From positions 8,133,215-8,197,214 of the forward strand of contig NC_084809.1 in the NCBI RefSeq assembly GCF_963583255.1: DNA of 64,000 nt, written 5' to 3'. This stretch comes from Pyrus communis (lineage: Eukaryota > Streptophyta > Magnoliopsida > Rosales > Rosaceae). Of this stretch, positions 50,307 to 62,482 are shown piece by piece. Made by a program: the position numbers and the translations under genes. Numbering within the stretch: position 1 is the stretch's first letter; every line of letters starts with the position of its first letter. The notes under the pieces are model-generated. The model was not told the origin of the DNA and ran no database searches. It was given only the letters and a program-made list of their open reading frames with translations.

Positions 50307-51044
50307 TGTAAGATCTAATATTTAATTTTGATCCCTTGACTTTATATTCAACTCGGTAACCTTCCATATAGGAGTTGAAGAGTCAATTAATTAAAAGAAT
50401 TATTTTTTATTGTTCCTAAATCGCCCTTTTGCTATTATTTAGCTAATAATATTGATTATTAGACCTTTGAGCTTTCATGTTTATTTTGAAATGAATAAAA
50501 ATAAAATATTTTTACTAAATGTCTATACGATTTGCACAATCATGTCTCATTTATGAAGAGCAACATGCCCAACTCACATACACATTTCTCCTTTAAATTA
50601 TCTCTTATCTCTCTCAATTGTATATTATCATGATTCATATGTTTCTTGCATTATGGAACAGCTAAGGTTTACAAATCTATTTTTTACTTATGAATTGTGT
50701 TTATTCGTGTATACCTATGGATTGTGTTTATTCATATATGATAATTTTTTGTCTATGGAGATTGACAAGTACGTATTTTTAAATCTACATCTTCGAGTCC
50801 TCTTGGTGTAGGACCTACTCCTTTGTTTCATTCAATGTTATATTATTTTCTTCTAGTGTTCTAGATTAGAGGTGTGCTCTGAACACGGTCCTTATTTGCA
50901 TATTCATTATTCTTTTATATTTATAAACCTTATTTATCCCTTGTTTTCAGCATTTGCACTCAATAAATGGCTTTCGTCACCCTCGGGTGTTGGCCAGCAC
51001 GTGCTTATCCTGGTATTTGAGGAATATCGGGGTCGGGGCGTGTC
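50307..51044 (-). mobile_element. Partial or variant LTR related to the solo LTR at 38113
   Basis: On the minus strand it begins TGACACGCCCCGACCCCG and stays similar to the 38113 element for about 70 bp (AGCACGTGCTGGCCAACA-like phrase). The other end reads TGTAAGATC on the plus strand. Flanking 5-mers (CCAAG, TTGAC) do not match, so this is either rearranged or internally deleted. Confidence 0.5.
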
Positions 51045-52441
51045 ATTGACACCTATTTTGCACAATGTGGTTTTGTGAAAAGTCTAAGTGAAGCTACTCT
51101 CTACACCAAAGCAAGAGGAGATGAAATTCTCATTGTATCAATCTATGTGGATGACAGTGTATATTGGAAATAGCAATGATCTGTTGAAAGAATTCAAGAA
51201 GGATATGATGGTTAAGTATGAAATGACTGATTTGGGGCTTCTTCATCATTTTCTTGGCATGGGAATTATTCAAACTCACTCTAGCATTTTTATTCACCAA
51301 AGAAAGTATGTCGTCTCTTTGTTGAATAAATTTTTCTAAGTGAGTGCAAATCTGTATTCACACCTCTTGTTCCATCAGATAAGCTGTGTAAAGATGATGG
51401 TAGTGGACCAGCAAGTGAGGAACAATATAGAAGAATTGTGGGAAGCTTGCTATATCTTACTGCCACTCGACCAGATATAATGTATGATGCCAGTCTCCTT
51501 GCTAGATTCATGCACAGTCTGACAAATAAACATTTTGATACTGCTAAAAGGGTGCTAAGATACATTAAGGGTACCCTGGATTATGGCTTGGAGTATGTGA
51601 AGGGAAAGAATGCAATGCTAATTGGTTTTTGCGATAGTGATTGGGGAGGATCTGTTGATGATAGCAAAAACACCTCTGGATATGCTTTTTCTTTTGGCAG
51701 TGGTGTGTTTTCATGGGCCTCAGTGAAACAAAATTGTGTAGCTCTATCCACTGCAGAAGCTGAGTATATCAGTGCTTCCGAGGCAACTGCTCAAGCTATT
51801 TGGCTTAGATTTGTCCTTGAAGATTTTGGTGAGTTACAAATTGAAGTAACTCCAGTTCACTGTGACAATACAGCTGCAATTGCAATCACCAAGAATCCAG
51901 TATTTCATCAGAAAACCAAACACATTGACAGAAGGTACCATTTCATCAAGGATGCACTACAAGAAGGAGTAATTGACTTAATGTACTGTCCAACAAATGA
52001 GCAAGTTGCAGACATCTTCACTAAGGCTCTAACCAAAGATCAATTCAACTATCTCAGAAACATGCTTGGTGTGAAATCAATTCAAAACTTAAAGGGGAGT
52101 GTTGAATTATAAGTTGTGAGCTGATAGGATAAGTTTTATGATTTAATTGGTGTATCCACTTGTGCTTAGAATGCCAAGTGTAAAGTTTTGTTTTGTAAAG
52201 GCCATGAGAGCCATGTGATGTGTAGCTGTGATCTAAGCTAGGAGTGAGAAGGAATCCAACAGTCCCTAACAGTTATATTCCTCATCTCACGACTTATGTG
52301 TGAGAGGTGTGTGAAAAATATCAGAAATTAAGAGAGCACCTCTGCATCTTGTAGAGAGTGAGAAGAAACCATTTTCCAATTTTATCATCTTCTTCGAATC
52401 CATTTAACAAGAGAATAATTAGAGCTTAATTCAATCTAACA
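51045..52441 (+). mobile_element. Ty1/Copia 3' fragment: RT end, RNase H and 3' LTR
   Basis: Reverse transcriptase begins mid-domain (CGFVKS...EATLY) and includes the YVDD box at 51143-51154. A frameshift near 51,340 separates it from a 224-codon frame (51438-52112). That frame has the DYGLEY and FCDSDWGG segments, the RNase H STAEAEY and HCDNTAAIAI motifs, and KTKHIDRRYHFIKD. A purine tract AAAGGGGAG is followed by an LTR TGTTGAATT...CTAACA (52100-52441). The 5' two thirds are missing. It is a different Copia family from the element at 47306. Confidence 0.88.
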
Positions 52442-54816
52442 ATTTGTAGGCATATCTTTTTTTCATGAGTAACCTTCAACTTCGACAAAATAAGGAATTT
52501 GTCATCCATTTCTTTGTTTAGAATACCTTCAATATGGTGAATAATCATACCCAAACCAATCCTCTCTATAATGTTGTTATTTTAGTCCCTAATGCAATGG
52601 CCGTAGCTAGTTTTATTGAGACATTGTCCTGTCTTCTCTCTCTTTTTGTTTTACTTTTTTCAGTTTGCCTCTATATCTCATGTTTGTGTATTACTTATTG
52701 GTAGTTGTTAAGACCAGCAATAGGAACACCCGCAAAAGTTATTATTATCAATAATAATATCCTTATATATATGCATAACATTTACTGGATCGATCCCATT
52801 TTTCACCTTCAGGGTAACATGCCATAATTTGATTCCTCTCTCTTGAATTATCAAAATACATATGGTACCGTACCCATAAATTAGGTTTGTTATTTGATAA
52901 GATAAGGTCATAACCTAATTCTTAGCTTTTATGTCAAATGATGATACATTTGGAATCATGTTAGGCGGGCTTGTGGTTCATACAGATGTGAGATATAGAT
53001 TAAGCTAATTTGTTAGTGCAGTTTCATACTCTCACTTACACTCAAATTATACATTCCAATTTATACTACCCATATTGAGGTTTTTTATATTTTGATAAAA
53101 ATTCCTAGAGACTTTCTAAATTACATTAGCACCCCTTGGGTTTAAAGTTGATTTCACAAAACTCCATCTGTTAAAATTTCATCCGAAAATTTATCATATA
53201 AAAAAAAATTGAAATGAAAATTTTACCCTTGGAGGTAATTACAAACCCCTTGAAATAACCTCATCAAATTACTATTTTTCACATAATCGTCATGAGGCTT
53301 TAACCATTACAATATATAAATAGATTATGATCTTACAAAATTGAAGGAGCCAAACCTCTGAGTTGCCATGAGCACCATGTTCATCAAGAGTGAGAAAAGA
53401 AAAAGAATCAAGAAATAGGAGATGTGAAAGAGTAATAGGTCTCTCAAATATGTCAAAAGAGCATATTTTTGATGTTCGATTGTTGCAGTCACCTTTGAAT
53501 ATTATTTCTCTCGTTATTTCTATTGTTAAGTATATCATGGGCTCATCAAACTTCCAACACATCCAATATCGCATGCATCGGATGAAAAGTAAAGGGATAA
53601 AATTAGCCAGGTCATCCCCTTAGTTTTCCCAGTACACATGTCAAAGGGTGCAATTCCAACCTCTCCAAATAACACGTTTCTTTGGATCCAGGGCGCTTGC
53701 TGATCGAGGTGAAGAAGCTTAGCAGAATTTCAGATACGCATCAAGGGCAGCCAAAATAGGAGATTAAAGAAAGTTTCAAGAAAAGAAGCTTAGCAGTCAA
53801 ACAAATTAACGTAAGGGGACACGAGGAATATTCAAAGTAGGAATTTATTTTCTATAATTTGCTTTAACCCTGTTTGTGTTTTCCTTCTTTTCAATGTTGT
53901 GCATTTAAATATTAATGAATACTTCATGTTGCTTTTTCTTCGAGTTTATACATTATATAATACATGTTTAATGCCAAACAATGCGTGTATAATTTAATTA
54001 GTGACGAGGAGCTAGACGAATTAGGCTGAAAAATTATTGTATGGTACCGAAATGTCGCAGGTTTTATACCTTAAGTAATCATGAGGATTTGTTTAATTAA
54101 AGTAGGATTTTATTTTCTCTAATTTATGTAACAGTGTTCGTGTTTATCTTCTTTCCTATATTATGCATTTGAATATTAATGAAAATTGTGCCTTAGCTTC
54201 ATGTCAACATCTTATTGTAGGAGGAATTCTTACTTTTTTTAGAAAAGGGAACATAGAGAGGGGCTATCTTTTCTATTGATTTTATATATAATATAATACA
54301 TATGGTTAATTAGTGCTATTTTTTCTATTGCGTGTAAATATAATACGATGGTTGATGATGAGGAGTTGGAGTTAGAAATGACGTGAAAGTGAAACTATAG
54401 GACAAATTATTTTGTGGTACGGAAATACCGCTACGTTAAATATTTTTGGCTAGTAATCAAGAGGATTGTTTGATCAATAACCATTTGGTGTCTCAGTAAT
54501 ATATATATATATATATATATAAATTTTTTTTTTGTCAAAATTATATAATACTATTCAGGATTGTGTTATTTACACATCATTTTTACTTTCTACACACTCG
54601 TCTTAAATCTTTAATCATTGAATCAAATGAATTAAAAAAATCAAAAGATAAAAATTAACAAACGTATGAGAAGTAAAAATGACTGCGTGGATAGCACCAC
54701 CCAACCGTTTATATTGCTATAGCTGATTATTATTTGAGGCGATGAATAACAATAACAAAACATCGCCAGAGCTAAAGGAAGAAATACATGACCAGAAATA
54801 TTCTTACGGATGACAT
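52442..54816. repeat. UGT85A 3' flank, duplication unit 1
   Basis: No gene is seen. The stretch at about 52,770-53,700 recurs at 57,658-59,460. Shared phrases are CATTTACTGGATCGATCCCA, CATATGGTACCGTACCCATA and ACGTTTCTTTGGATCCAG. A (TA)n run lies near 54,500-54,521. The duplication shows that the UGT85A genes arose by tandem copying of a unit of about 5-6 kb. Confidence 0.75.
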
Positions 54817-56370
54817 CTAGATTTTTCTCAGTAGCACTTGATTCACTAACATGTTTAAGTTTATGGATGAAGAACCATGTGGTTCAGTAGCTTCTTCTGC
54901 AAGCTTCTTCCACATCATGACCTCATTTTTCATCTTCTCACCCTTCTCTCCCTCGATTAACTCTTTGACAAGCTTCTCTACCTCATCCCTCTTCACATCA
55001 TTACTAATCTCCATGCCAATGCCCCATTCATTGCAACTATAGCGGCAGTCCATCTGCTGGTCGCCAAAGAATGGCCAACAGAGCATAGGCACTCCTGCAG
55101 TGAGGCTCTCCATGGTTGAATTCCAACCGCAGTGTGTTAAAAATCCTCCCACTGATGGGTGGTTCAGGACTTGCTCTTGTGGGCACCAACCAGCAATGAG
55201 ACTTCTTTCCTTTGTTTCAGCCAAAAACTCGGGCGGCAAAAGCGCTGATTGGCCAATAACCAAATCAGGTCTAATTACCCACAAGAAGGGAACCTTGCTG
55301 TTTGCAAGTCCCCAGCCAAACTCGACTAGATGTTCAGGTGTCATAACAGTTACACTGCCAAAATTCACATACACAACTGAATTTGGCGCCTTAGTGTTTA
55401 GCCACTCGAGGCATTCTGTTTCTTCTTTCCATAGACTATATCCAATATTCAAGGGATGTTCTGGTATTTGATTGAGATGTAATTGAAGAGGGCCAATTGG
55501 ATAAACAAGTGGAAGCATAGATGAGAGAGCCCCCAAAACATCTGGCTCTAAGGCATCAAAAGTATGAAGAACAACTGCAGAAGCTTTATGAGCTCTATCG
55601 GTTGATTCCATCATGAAGTTAAACATGATGTCGTCGGGATCTGAAGTCCGAATAAAGGTTGGGAACTCCTTTAAACGGATATCTTTCATTCCTGGAATCC
55701 AATCTATAACCTTTTCCAAATAGCCATTTGTCAAACAGATATCATCTACAACACGAAAAATTTCATTTACATGCTTAGGAATAAGCAAATAAGAGTTAAA
55801 GACAAATTAAGCAATTGTTTGAAAAGTTGTATTTATGTCACCTTTGAGTGGTGCAAGTCCCTTTTCAACCAAAGCACGAAATTGTATAACGCCCATAAAG
55901 CTGCATGCAGCAATAGTGTAGAACAGCACCAGAGGGACTTCAATCTCTTCGGCGGCTGTGATTGTGAACGGCGACATGAAACCATCTGAAACTATGCAAG
56001 TCACTGGAGGATTAGTGGATGTTGATATGGCATCGCCGTTGAGTTTCATGAGTAGTTCACGGAAGGGAGCCAAGAAATTTTGTTTTCTGACTGAATCACA
56101 AAGCAATGGGACATCTTGGGTGGTATCTGCATCTGAATCTGGAAGGCCGTCTGGGATGGCTTTGAATTGGAAATCAGGCAAGCCATCAAGGGAGTTGGGG
56201 CCCCAGGATTTTAGAAACCGCCTGTGGTTGTACTTGGAGTTGACAAAGGTAATATGAAAGCCTCTATGGTGCAGGAGCTTTGCAAATTTAAGCATTGCCT
56301 TGATATGGCTTTGAGCCGGAAGTGGAATGCAAACAGCATGAGGCTTAGTAGCGACTGCTGTGGCACCCAT
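54817..56370 (-). CDS. UGT85A-like UDP-glycosyltransferase, 485 residues, two exons
   Basis: Exon 1 is 55842-56370 and exon 2 is 54817-55745, phase 1, joined GLAPLK-DDICLTNGYL as in UGT85 genes. The catalytic His is H22 (in QSH where many UGT85s have QGH) and the Asp is D129. The PSPG box is residues 363-406 (WCPQ to GDQ, with THCGWNS), ending in Gln, which predicts UDP-glucose. UGT85A enzymes glucosylate cyanohydrins, terpenoids or cytokinins. UGT85A19 of almond makes prunasin from mandelonitrile, but many homologues are labelled 7-deoxyloganetin glucosyltransferase-like. The acceptor is unknown here. All key residues are intact. Its tandem copy lies about 6.1 kb away on the same strand. Confidence 0.93.
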
Positions 56371-56374
56371 TTAG

Positions 56375-56815
56375 ATTATACAAGGATCAACTTTCAAGAA
56401 AACCTCGAAACTGTTATTATTTGGAAAGCAAAGGTAGGCGTCTCTCAGATTTGCACAGGGAGAAGCGAAGGAAGAAGAAGAAGGTAGAGAGTGGGTGGTC
56501 GATAGCTTATCCGGCGTTTGAGAGTGTCAGAAGGCAAGTTGAGAGGGAGCTGGATTGTCTTTCTTTCTTATCTCATACCCTTCCCATCCTTTTCTATTTA
56601 TACAGTTACAGTTAAATCACATCAATTTTTTATATTTTTATTATTTTTTAATTTATTTTTTATAAAAAAAATTAATATAAAATATTAACATAATTTAAAT
56701 CTCATTCTATAAATTAAAAGAAATAAGAAAGATACAGGGCAGACTCTGAGAGCAACGGAAGCAGAGATGTTCGAAAGAGACAACTGGAAACGGATGTAAA
56801 AATCGAGAAGCTGCG
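56375..56815 (-). promoter_or_regulatory. Unshared segment between start codon and ancestral promoter
   Basis: In the paralogue, a TCAAACGCAG...ATTTATA block lies about 25-50 bp upstream of the ATG (62,507-62,533). Here the same block (about 56,818-56,842) is about 450 bp upstream. The intervening sequence includes its own TATAAATAG on the minus strand (56594-56602) and a purine/pyrimidine-rich leader. It may give this gene a new core promoter or a long 5' leader. Confidence 0.55.
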
Positions 56816-57640
56816 GTGCTTGGTCAAACGCAGCCATTTATAGTGCTACCGAGCTACCTTTCAACGTCTACCGTTCTGGCTTTCTTTGGATAAATTTTTA
56901 ATTATAACAGGAATGCAAATGTATCAAGTGTTTTTATGTAAATGATAAAAAATTTTATTTTTAAAGTTATTAATTTTTTGACACATAAATTTTACTATTT
57001 ATATAATAATATGTGATGTACTACTATCTTGTATGCCGATCACATTAAAAAAATCTCTCATTCTTGTGCCGACAGGTTAAGTAAATTTAGAGAGATTTGA
57101 AAGAAAACAGGCAAGGTTTTGAAGAAATCATTTTACGGATTGACTTAATAGTAGATTTGGCCGCCAACAAATACCCGTGCAACTAAAAAATCAATCGAGC
57201 AAGACCGAAGGACAGCTATTTGATCACTACTCCACGGCTTTTCCCCTTGTTTTATACAGTAAGAGAAATGCTGTACGGTAACGTAAGGATTAAAAAATCT
57301 ATAGGGAAGATGCTATACAATAATCTTGTTAAGTCATTTACCATTAAAATCAAAGGCGGCCCGTCACTTTGTTCTATAAAAATTGGATGCTGTCTTGTAT
57401 CTTTGAGTAATTAATTATAGATTGTAGAAATCATATATGCATAACAAAATTTCTTTGTTATTCATGACCTATTTCTTAGCACACGCAACATTTTTTGGAT
57501 CGTAAAATCATATAATAATCTGACACCGATGACACCATGACCTTATTTCTTTGTAATTATAGATCATAAAATAATGTAACATTAAGTTCAACCTGAACAA
57601 CCAAAAAAAAAAAAAAAAACTAATATGTAGGCAAAATTGA
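56816..57640. other. Upstream region of the first UGT85A gene
   Basis: No gene is seen. It starts with the TATA-bearing block shared with the second UGT85A gene, then unassigned AT-rich DNA. Confidence 0.5.
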
Positions 57641-58070
57641 AGATGGTGGCTGGCTAAACATATATCCATAACATTTACTGGATCGATCCCATTTTGCACC
57701 TTCAGGGTAACATGTAATAATTTGATTGCTCTCTCTTGAATTATCAAAATACATATGGTACCGTACCCATAAAACAGGTTTATTACTAGTAATATGCCCG
57801 CGCATTGTTGCGGGACTTGAATGCATCAACCTTAACTGCATGAATAAGACACATTTAACCTGAGAAAAAAAATTCAATATATTCATGAATGAACAAAAGG
57901 GATAGATGAGTGAATGACGTCGGTAAGATAAATAACTTAACTTTTATATACACATTCAACCCAGCTGATTACAAAATATGTGGTTGCAAAAAATGCTCTG
58001 TTTCGCCAAGAAAAAGAAGCAACAGCCCCGTATGCTTGACCAATGGTTCCATACTCGTTTTCAATCCATG

Positions 58071-58210
58071 GAAAATTCTTTGTTACAATTGATCACACCA
58101 AGACAAAAATAAAGGAAGACTTCTAATCCCATAAGTTAAAGAAAATTCTTTGTTACAATTGAGCACACCAAGACAAAAATAAAGGAAGACTTCTAATCCC
58201 ATAAGTTAGC
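58071..58210. repeat. 70-bp tandem duplication
   Basis: Two adjacent 70-bp units beginning GAAAATTCTTTGTTACAATT lie at 58071-58140 and 58141-58210 and differ at only a few positions. Confidence 0.9.
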
Positions 58211-59059
58211 AAAAAAAGGGCAAGGATTTGCCAAAATTTGTAAATCAAACACAGATGTGCATCAACTCCTTTTCCTCTGTTAGTCGATTATCATCTCACA
58301 TGACATGCCATTCGAAACTGGATCAATTCGATCACAACCAAACCGCCAATATTAAACGTAATTAAGTACCGATCAAATGATGTAAACATTGTGTATTACA
58401 GATCCAAATCAATAATGATAATAAATAAGATAATTTCAGATGCGATTTGCAATTAAAATTGAACAATGCTTACTCCCAAGAAATATCTGAAATTGATTGC
58501 AGCCTCACTTCATAATTCAAGCACTACAAGTCGTTTCACTTTATTTTCGATTGGACCATATCCATATGATCATGAGATTACAATTGGACTAGGAGGAGTC
58601 GGCAAGGCAATGGTCCATACGCCGGCCACCACAAAGGATGTGATTTGCTACCTCAAAGGATGTGTTTTAATAGCATAACACCCATACATTGAGGTTTTTT
58701 GTAATTTCATAAAAAAATTCTTGAGATTTGCAAATTTACAATAGCACTCCTCGAGTATAAAATTGATTTCACAAAACTCCATTTACTAAAATTTCATCCA
58801 AAAACTTGTCATATCATAAAAAAAAAAAAAAAAGAAATGAGATTACACGGACGCCCCTTGAAATAATCTCATAAAGTTTATTTTAACCATTACAATATAT
58901 AAATACATTATGACCTTACAAAATTGAACGAGCCAAACCTCTGAGTTGCCATGAGCACTATGTTCACCAAGAGTGAGAAAAAAAAAAAAAGATTCACGAA
59001 ATAGGAAGTGTAAAAGAGTAATAGGTATCTCAAGTATGTCAAGTTGCTATATCAATTGT

Positions 59060-59350
59060 GAGCATATTTTGGAAGTTCCATTGTTACACACTTTTTGACT
59101 ATTATTTCTATCTCTTGTTATTTTTATTGTAAACTATATCATGGGCTCATCAAAATTCCAACACATCCAATGTCGCATGTATCGGATGAAAAGTAAAGGG
59201 ATTATGAGCATATTTTGGAAGTTCCATTGTTACACACTTTTTGACTATTATTTCTATCTCTTATTATTTTTATTGTAAACTATATATGGGCTCATCAAAA
59301 TTCCAACACATCCAATGTCGCATGTATCGGATGAAAAGTAAAGGGATTAA
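59060..59350. repeat. 146-bp tandem duplication
   Basis: Units start GAGCATATTTTGGAAGTTCC at 59060 and again at 59206 and run to AAGTAAAGGGATTA. The related unit-1 sequence near 53,460-53,600 has only one copy, so the doubling followed the larger tandem duplication. Confidence 0.88.
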
Positions 59351-60917
59351 AAATAGACTTGTCCACGTTAAATACCCAGGTCATCCACTTAATTTCCCAT
59401 TACACATGTCAAAGGGTGCAGTTCTAATCTCTCCAAATAGCACGTTTCTTTGGATCCAGCCATCAGGCGTTTGTCAAATTACAATTGATGACTGATATGA
59501 CAATTTGAAATCTTATGTCAAATTTTGTACTTCTCCAACTAAATTGTCAAATGTTATTCTATTAATTAAATATAATTTTAAATGCTTGGAATTATTAAAA
59601 AGTTTCAAAAATTTTATTGGTTCAAATGTTAGTGGAATAAGGGATCCACAATTAAAATTAATTAAAAATAAATTTGAAATTGATGTCAAATTTGATTACA
59701 AATCACAAAGCCTTCAACTCCAATTAGCAAATAACATTTTGGTTAGAACAACTTTTGATGTCAAATATGCACAATGATATTTCACCTAAATGCTCTTAGC
59801 ATTCAAACAAATTAAGCTAAGGAAAACGAGGAATCAAAATAGTATTTGATTTCCTCTAAGATGAATGCTGGCTACATTCTCCACTTGCCTTCCCCTATTT
59901 GTCTTTCCCACATAAGATTGGTACGTGTGAATACTGTACAGGTATAATTTCATTTTATATTACCTTGAATTAACGAAAAATTGTGCTTATCTTCGTTAAT
60001 TCAAGAAGATAAGAACTGTTTGTCGTCAATTGAAGGTGACAATAGCTTCTCCTCAACTAATGTCTGCCCTGTTCCTTTTACCTTTATGTCTACCTTTTTT
60101 GTTAACAAATCATTTGGCTTCCCATTTTTTACCACACTTATAGATTTTAGTAAAATGAAGCTTAAAAATCATAAGCTTTTTCGGGACATGCAAAAACTAT
60201 GAAAAATGTAAAATCATCAAAAAAAGAAAAAAGAAAAAATTGTATTCAAATTCTTTGTAGAACAAATTGTCTTTTGCTGTGTATATTTGATAATGCTTGA
60301 ATTATGCTTCTTAGTTTTTAATAGGGTTTTGTTTCATATTTATTGGAAAATGAAAAATGGAGACATGGGAACACAATTATATATAGCATTGCTTATTTTT
60401 CTTGCAAATCAGAGATGTGCCAATGGTGTTGAGGACAATACCTAATTTAGTTTGACTGTTCTCATTTCTCTGAGTATTGTAATTGCATTTTTAAAGCCAA
60501 CATAGTTTTCTAAGTTCATTAGAATTGATGGTGTTTTTTTAACAGGTTTGAAAAGATCCTGGTCATTCCGGTTAATTAAAGTTTTAAGATATCCTCATTC
60601 ATTTAACACCTATGAAAATTAAGCATTTTCATTGTTAAAGTTTTAAATTATCCTTATTCATTTTGCAGGTTCATGTCCAGATTATATGAATTTTTTTTCC
60701 CAAATTCTAACCACTTATCACATTGCATTGGGAAAATTACACTTTCACAGCCAAGGTAAATATTGCTAAACCTACTAGTGCTTCACCGGTGCTAATTATA
60801 AACAGCAGCACATGTACTTTTCTTTCCTTTTGATATAAATGTCTCCAGCCATTTTTACCATCTATACATATATCTATAAAATATGCATATATGGATACTA
60901 CATGACCAGAAATATTC

Positions 60918-62482
60918 TTACGGATGACGTCTAGTTTTTCTTAGTAGCACTTGATTCACTAGCATTTCTAAGTTTTTGGATGAAGAACCATGTGGACCAG
61001 TAGCTTCTTCTGCAAGCTTCTTCCACACCATGACCTTATTTTTCATCTTCTTACCCTTCTCCCCATCCATTAACTCTCTGACAAGCCTCTCTACTTCATC
61101 CCTCTTGACATCATTACTAATTTCCATGCCAATGCCCCATTCATTGCAACTATAGCGGCAGTCCATCTGCTGGTCGCCGCAGAATGGCCAACAGAGCATA
61201 GGCACTCCTGCAGTGAGGCTCTCCATGGTTGAATTCCAACCGCAGTGTGTTAAAAATCCTCCCACTGATGGGTGGTTCAGGACTTGCTCTTGTGGGCACC
61301 AACCCGCAATGAGACTTCTTTCCTTTGTTTCAGCCAAAAACTCGGGCGGCAAAAGCGCTGATTGGCCAATAACCAAATCAGGTCTAATTACCCAAAAGAA
61401 GGGAACCTTGCTGTTTGCAAGTCCCCAGCCAAACTCGACAAGATGTTCACGTGTCATAATTGTTATACTGCCAAAATTCACGTACACAATTGAATTTGGC
61501 GCCTTAGTGTTTAGCCAGTCGAGGCATTCTGTTTCTTCTTTCCATAGACTGTATCCAATATTCAAGGGGTGTTCTGGTATTTGATTGAGATGTAATTGAA
61601 GAGGGCCAACTGGATAAACAAGTGGAAGCATAGATGAGAGAGCCCCCAAAACATCTGGCTCTAAGGCATCAAAAGTATGAAGAACAACCGCAGAAGCTTT
61701 ATGAGCACTATCGGTTGATTCCATTGAGAAGTTAAATATGATGTCATCGGGATCTGAAGTCCGAAGAGGGGTTGGGAGGTCCTTTAAACGGATATCTTTC
61801 ATTCCTGGAATCCAATCTATAACCTTTTCCAAATAGCCATTTGTCAAACAGATATCATCTACAACACAAAAAATTTCATTTACATCTTAGAAATAAGCAA
61901 ATAAGAGTTAAAGACAAATTAAGCAATTGTTTGAAAAGTTGTATTTATGTCACCTTCGAGTGGTGCAAGTCCCTTTTCAACCAAAGCACGAAATTGTATA
62001 ATGCCCATAAAGCTGCATGCAGCAATAGTGTAGAACAGCACCAGAGGGACTTCAATCTCTTCGGCGGCTGTGATTGTGAACGGCGACATGAAACCATCTG
62101 AAACTATGCAAGTCACTGGAGGATTAGTGGATGTTGATATGGCATCACCGTTGAGTTTCATGAGTAGCTCACGGAAGGGAGCCAAGAAATTTTGTTTTCT
62201 GACGGAATCAAAAAGCAATATGCCATCTTGGGTGGCATCTGCATCTGAATCTGGAAGGCCGTCTGGAATGGCTTTGAATTGGAAATCAGGCAAGCCATCA
62301 AGGGAGTTGGGGCCCCAGGATTTTAGAAAGCGTTTGTGGTTGAACTTCGAGTTGACAAATGTAATATGAAAGCCTCTATAGTGGAGAAGCTTTGCAAATT
62401 TAAGCATTGCCTTGATATGGCTTTGAAGCGGAAATGGAATGCAAACAGCATGAGGCTTAGTACCTACTGCTGTGGCATCCAT
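60918..62482 (-). CDS. UGT85A-like UDP-glycosyltransferase, second tandem copy, 489 residues
   Basis: Exon 1 is 61954-62482 and exon 2 is 60918-61858, with the same intron position and phase as the first copy. H22 and D129 are conserved, and the PSPG box (363-406) ends WPFCGDQ where the first copy has WPFFGDQ. Differences from the first copy are scattered: PFPLQSH for PLPAQSH, TPLRTSD for TFIRTSD, ILLFDS for PLLCDS, and a C-terminus longer by four residues (RRHP). A TATA-like ATTTATA lies about 45 bp before the ATG. Function is as for its twin; the N-terminal differences could change acceptor choice. Intact. Confidence 0.93.

Larger units (their letters stand above)
57641..60917. repeat. UGT85A intergenic duplication unit 2 with internal tandem repeats
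   Basis: No supported gene. It matches 52,770-53,700 in two parts, separated by an insertion from about 57,785 (starting TACTAGTAATATGCCCGCGC, with a small GCGC hairpin, Helitron-like in look) to about 58,680. A 90-codon frame at 59505-59777 has no recognised domain and falls in sequence absent from unit 1. Confidence 0.7.

Noticed and set aside
49922..50325. 73-codon frame at 50104-50325
   Set aside because: The region is the displaced upstream flank of a UGT71 pseudogene and is non-coding in its paralogue.
58071..59350. CRISPR-like direct repeats
   Set aside because: The 70-bp and 146-bp repeats are simple head-to-tail duplications without spacers, and the DNA is a plant nuclear genome.
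59505..60202. Frames of 90 and 73 codons between the UGT85A genes
   Set aside because: They have AT-driven composition (Lys/Asn/Ile/Phe), no domain, and are absent from the matching flank of the other duplication unit.
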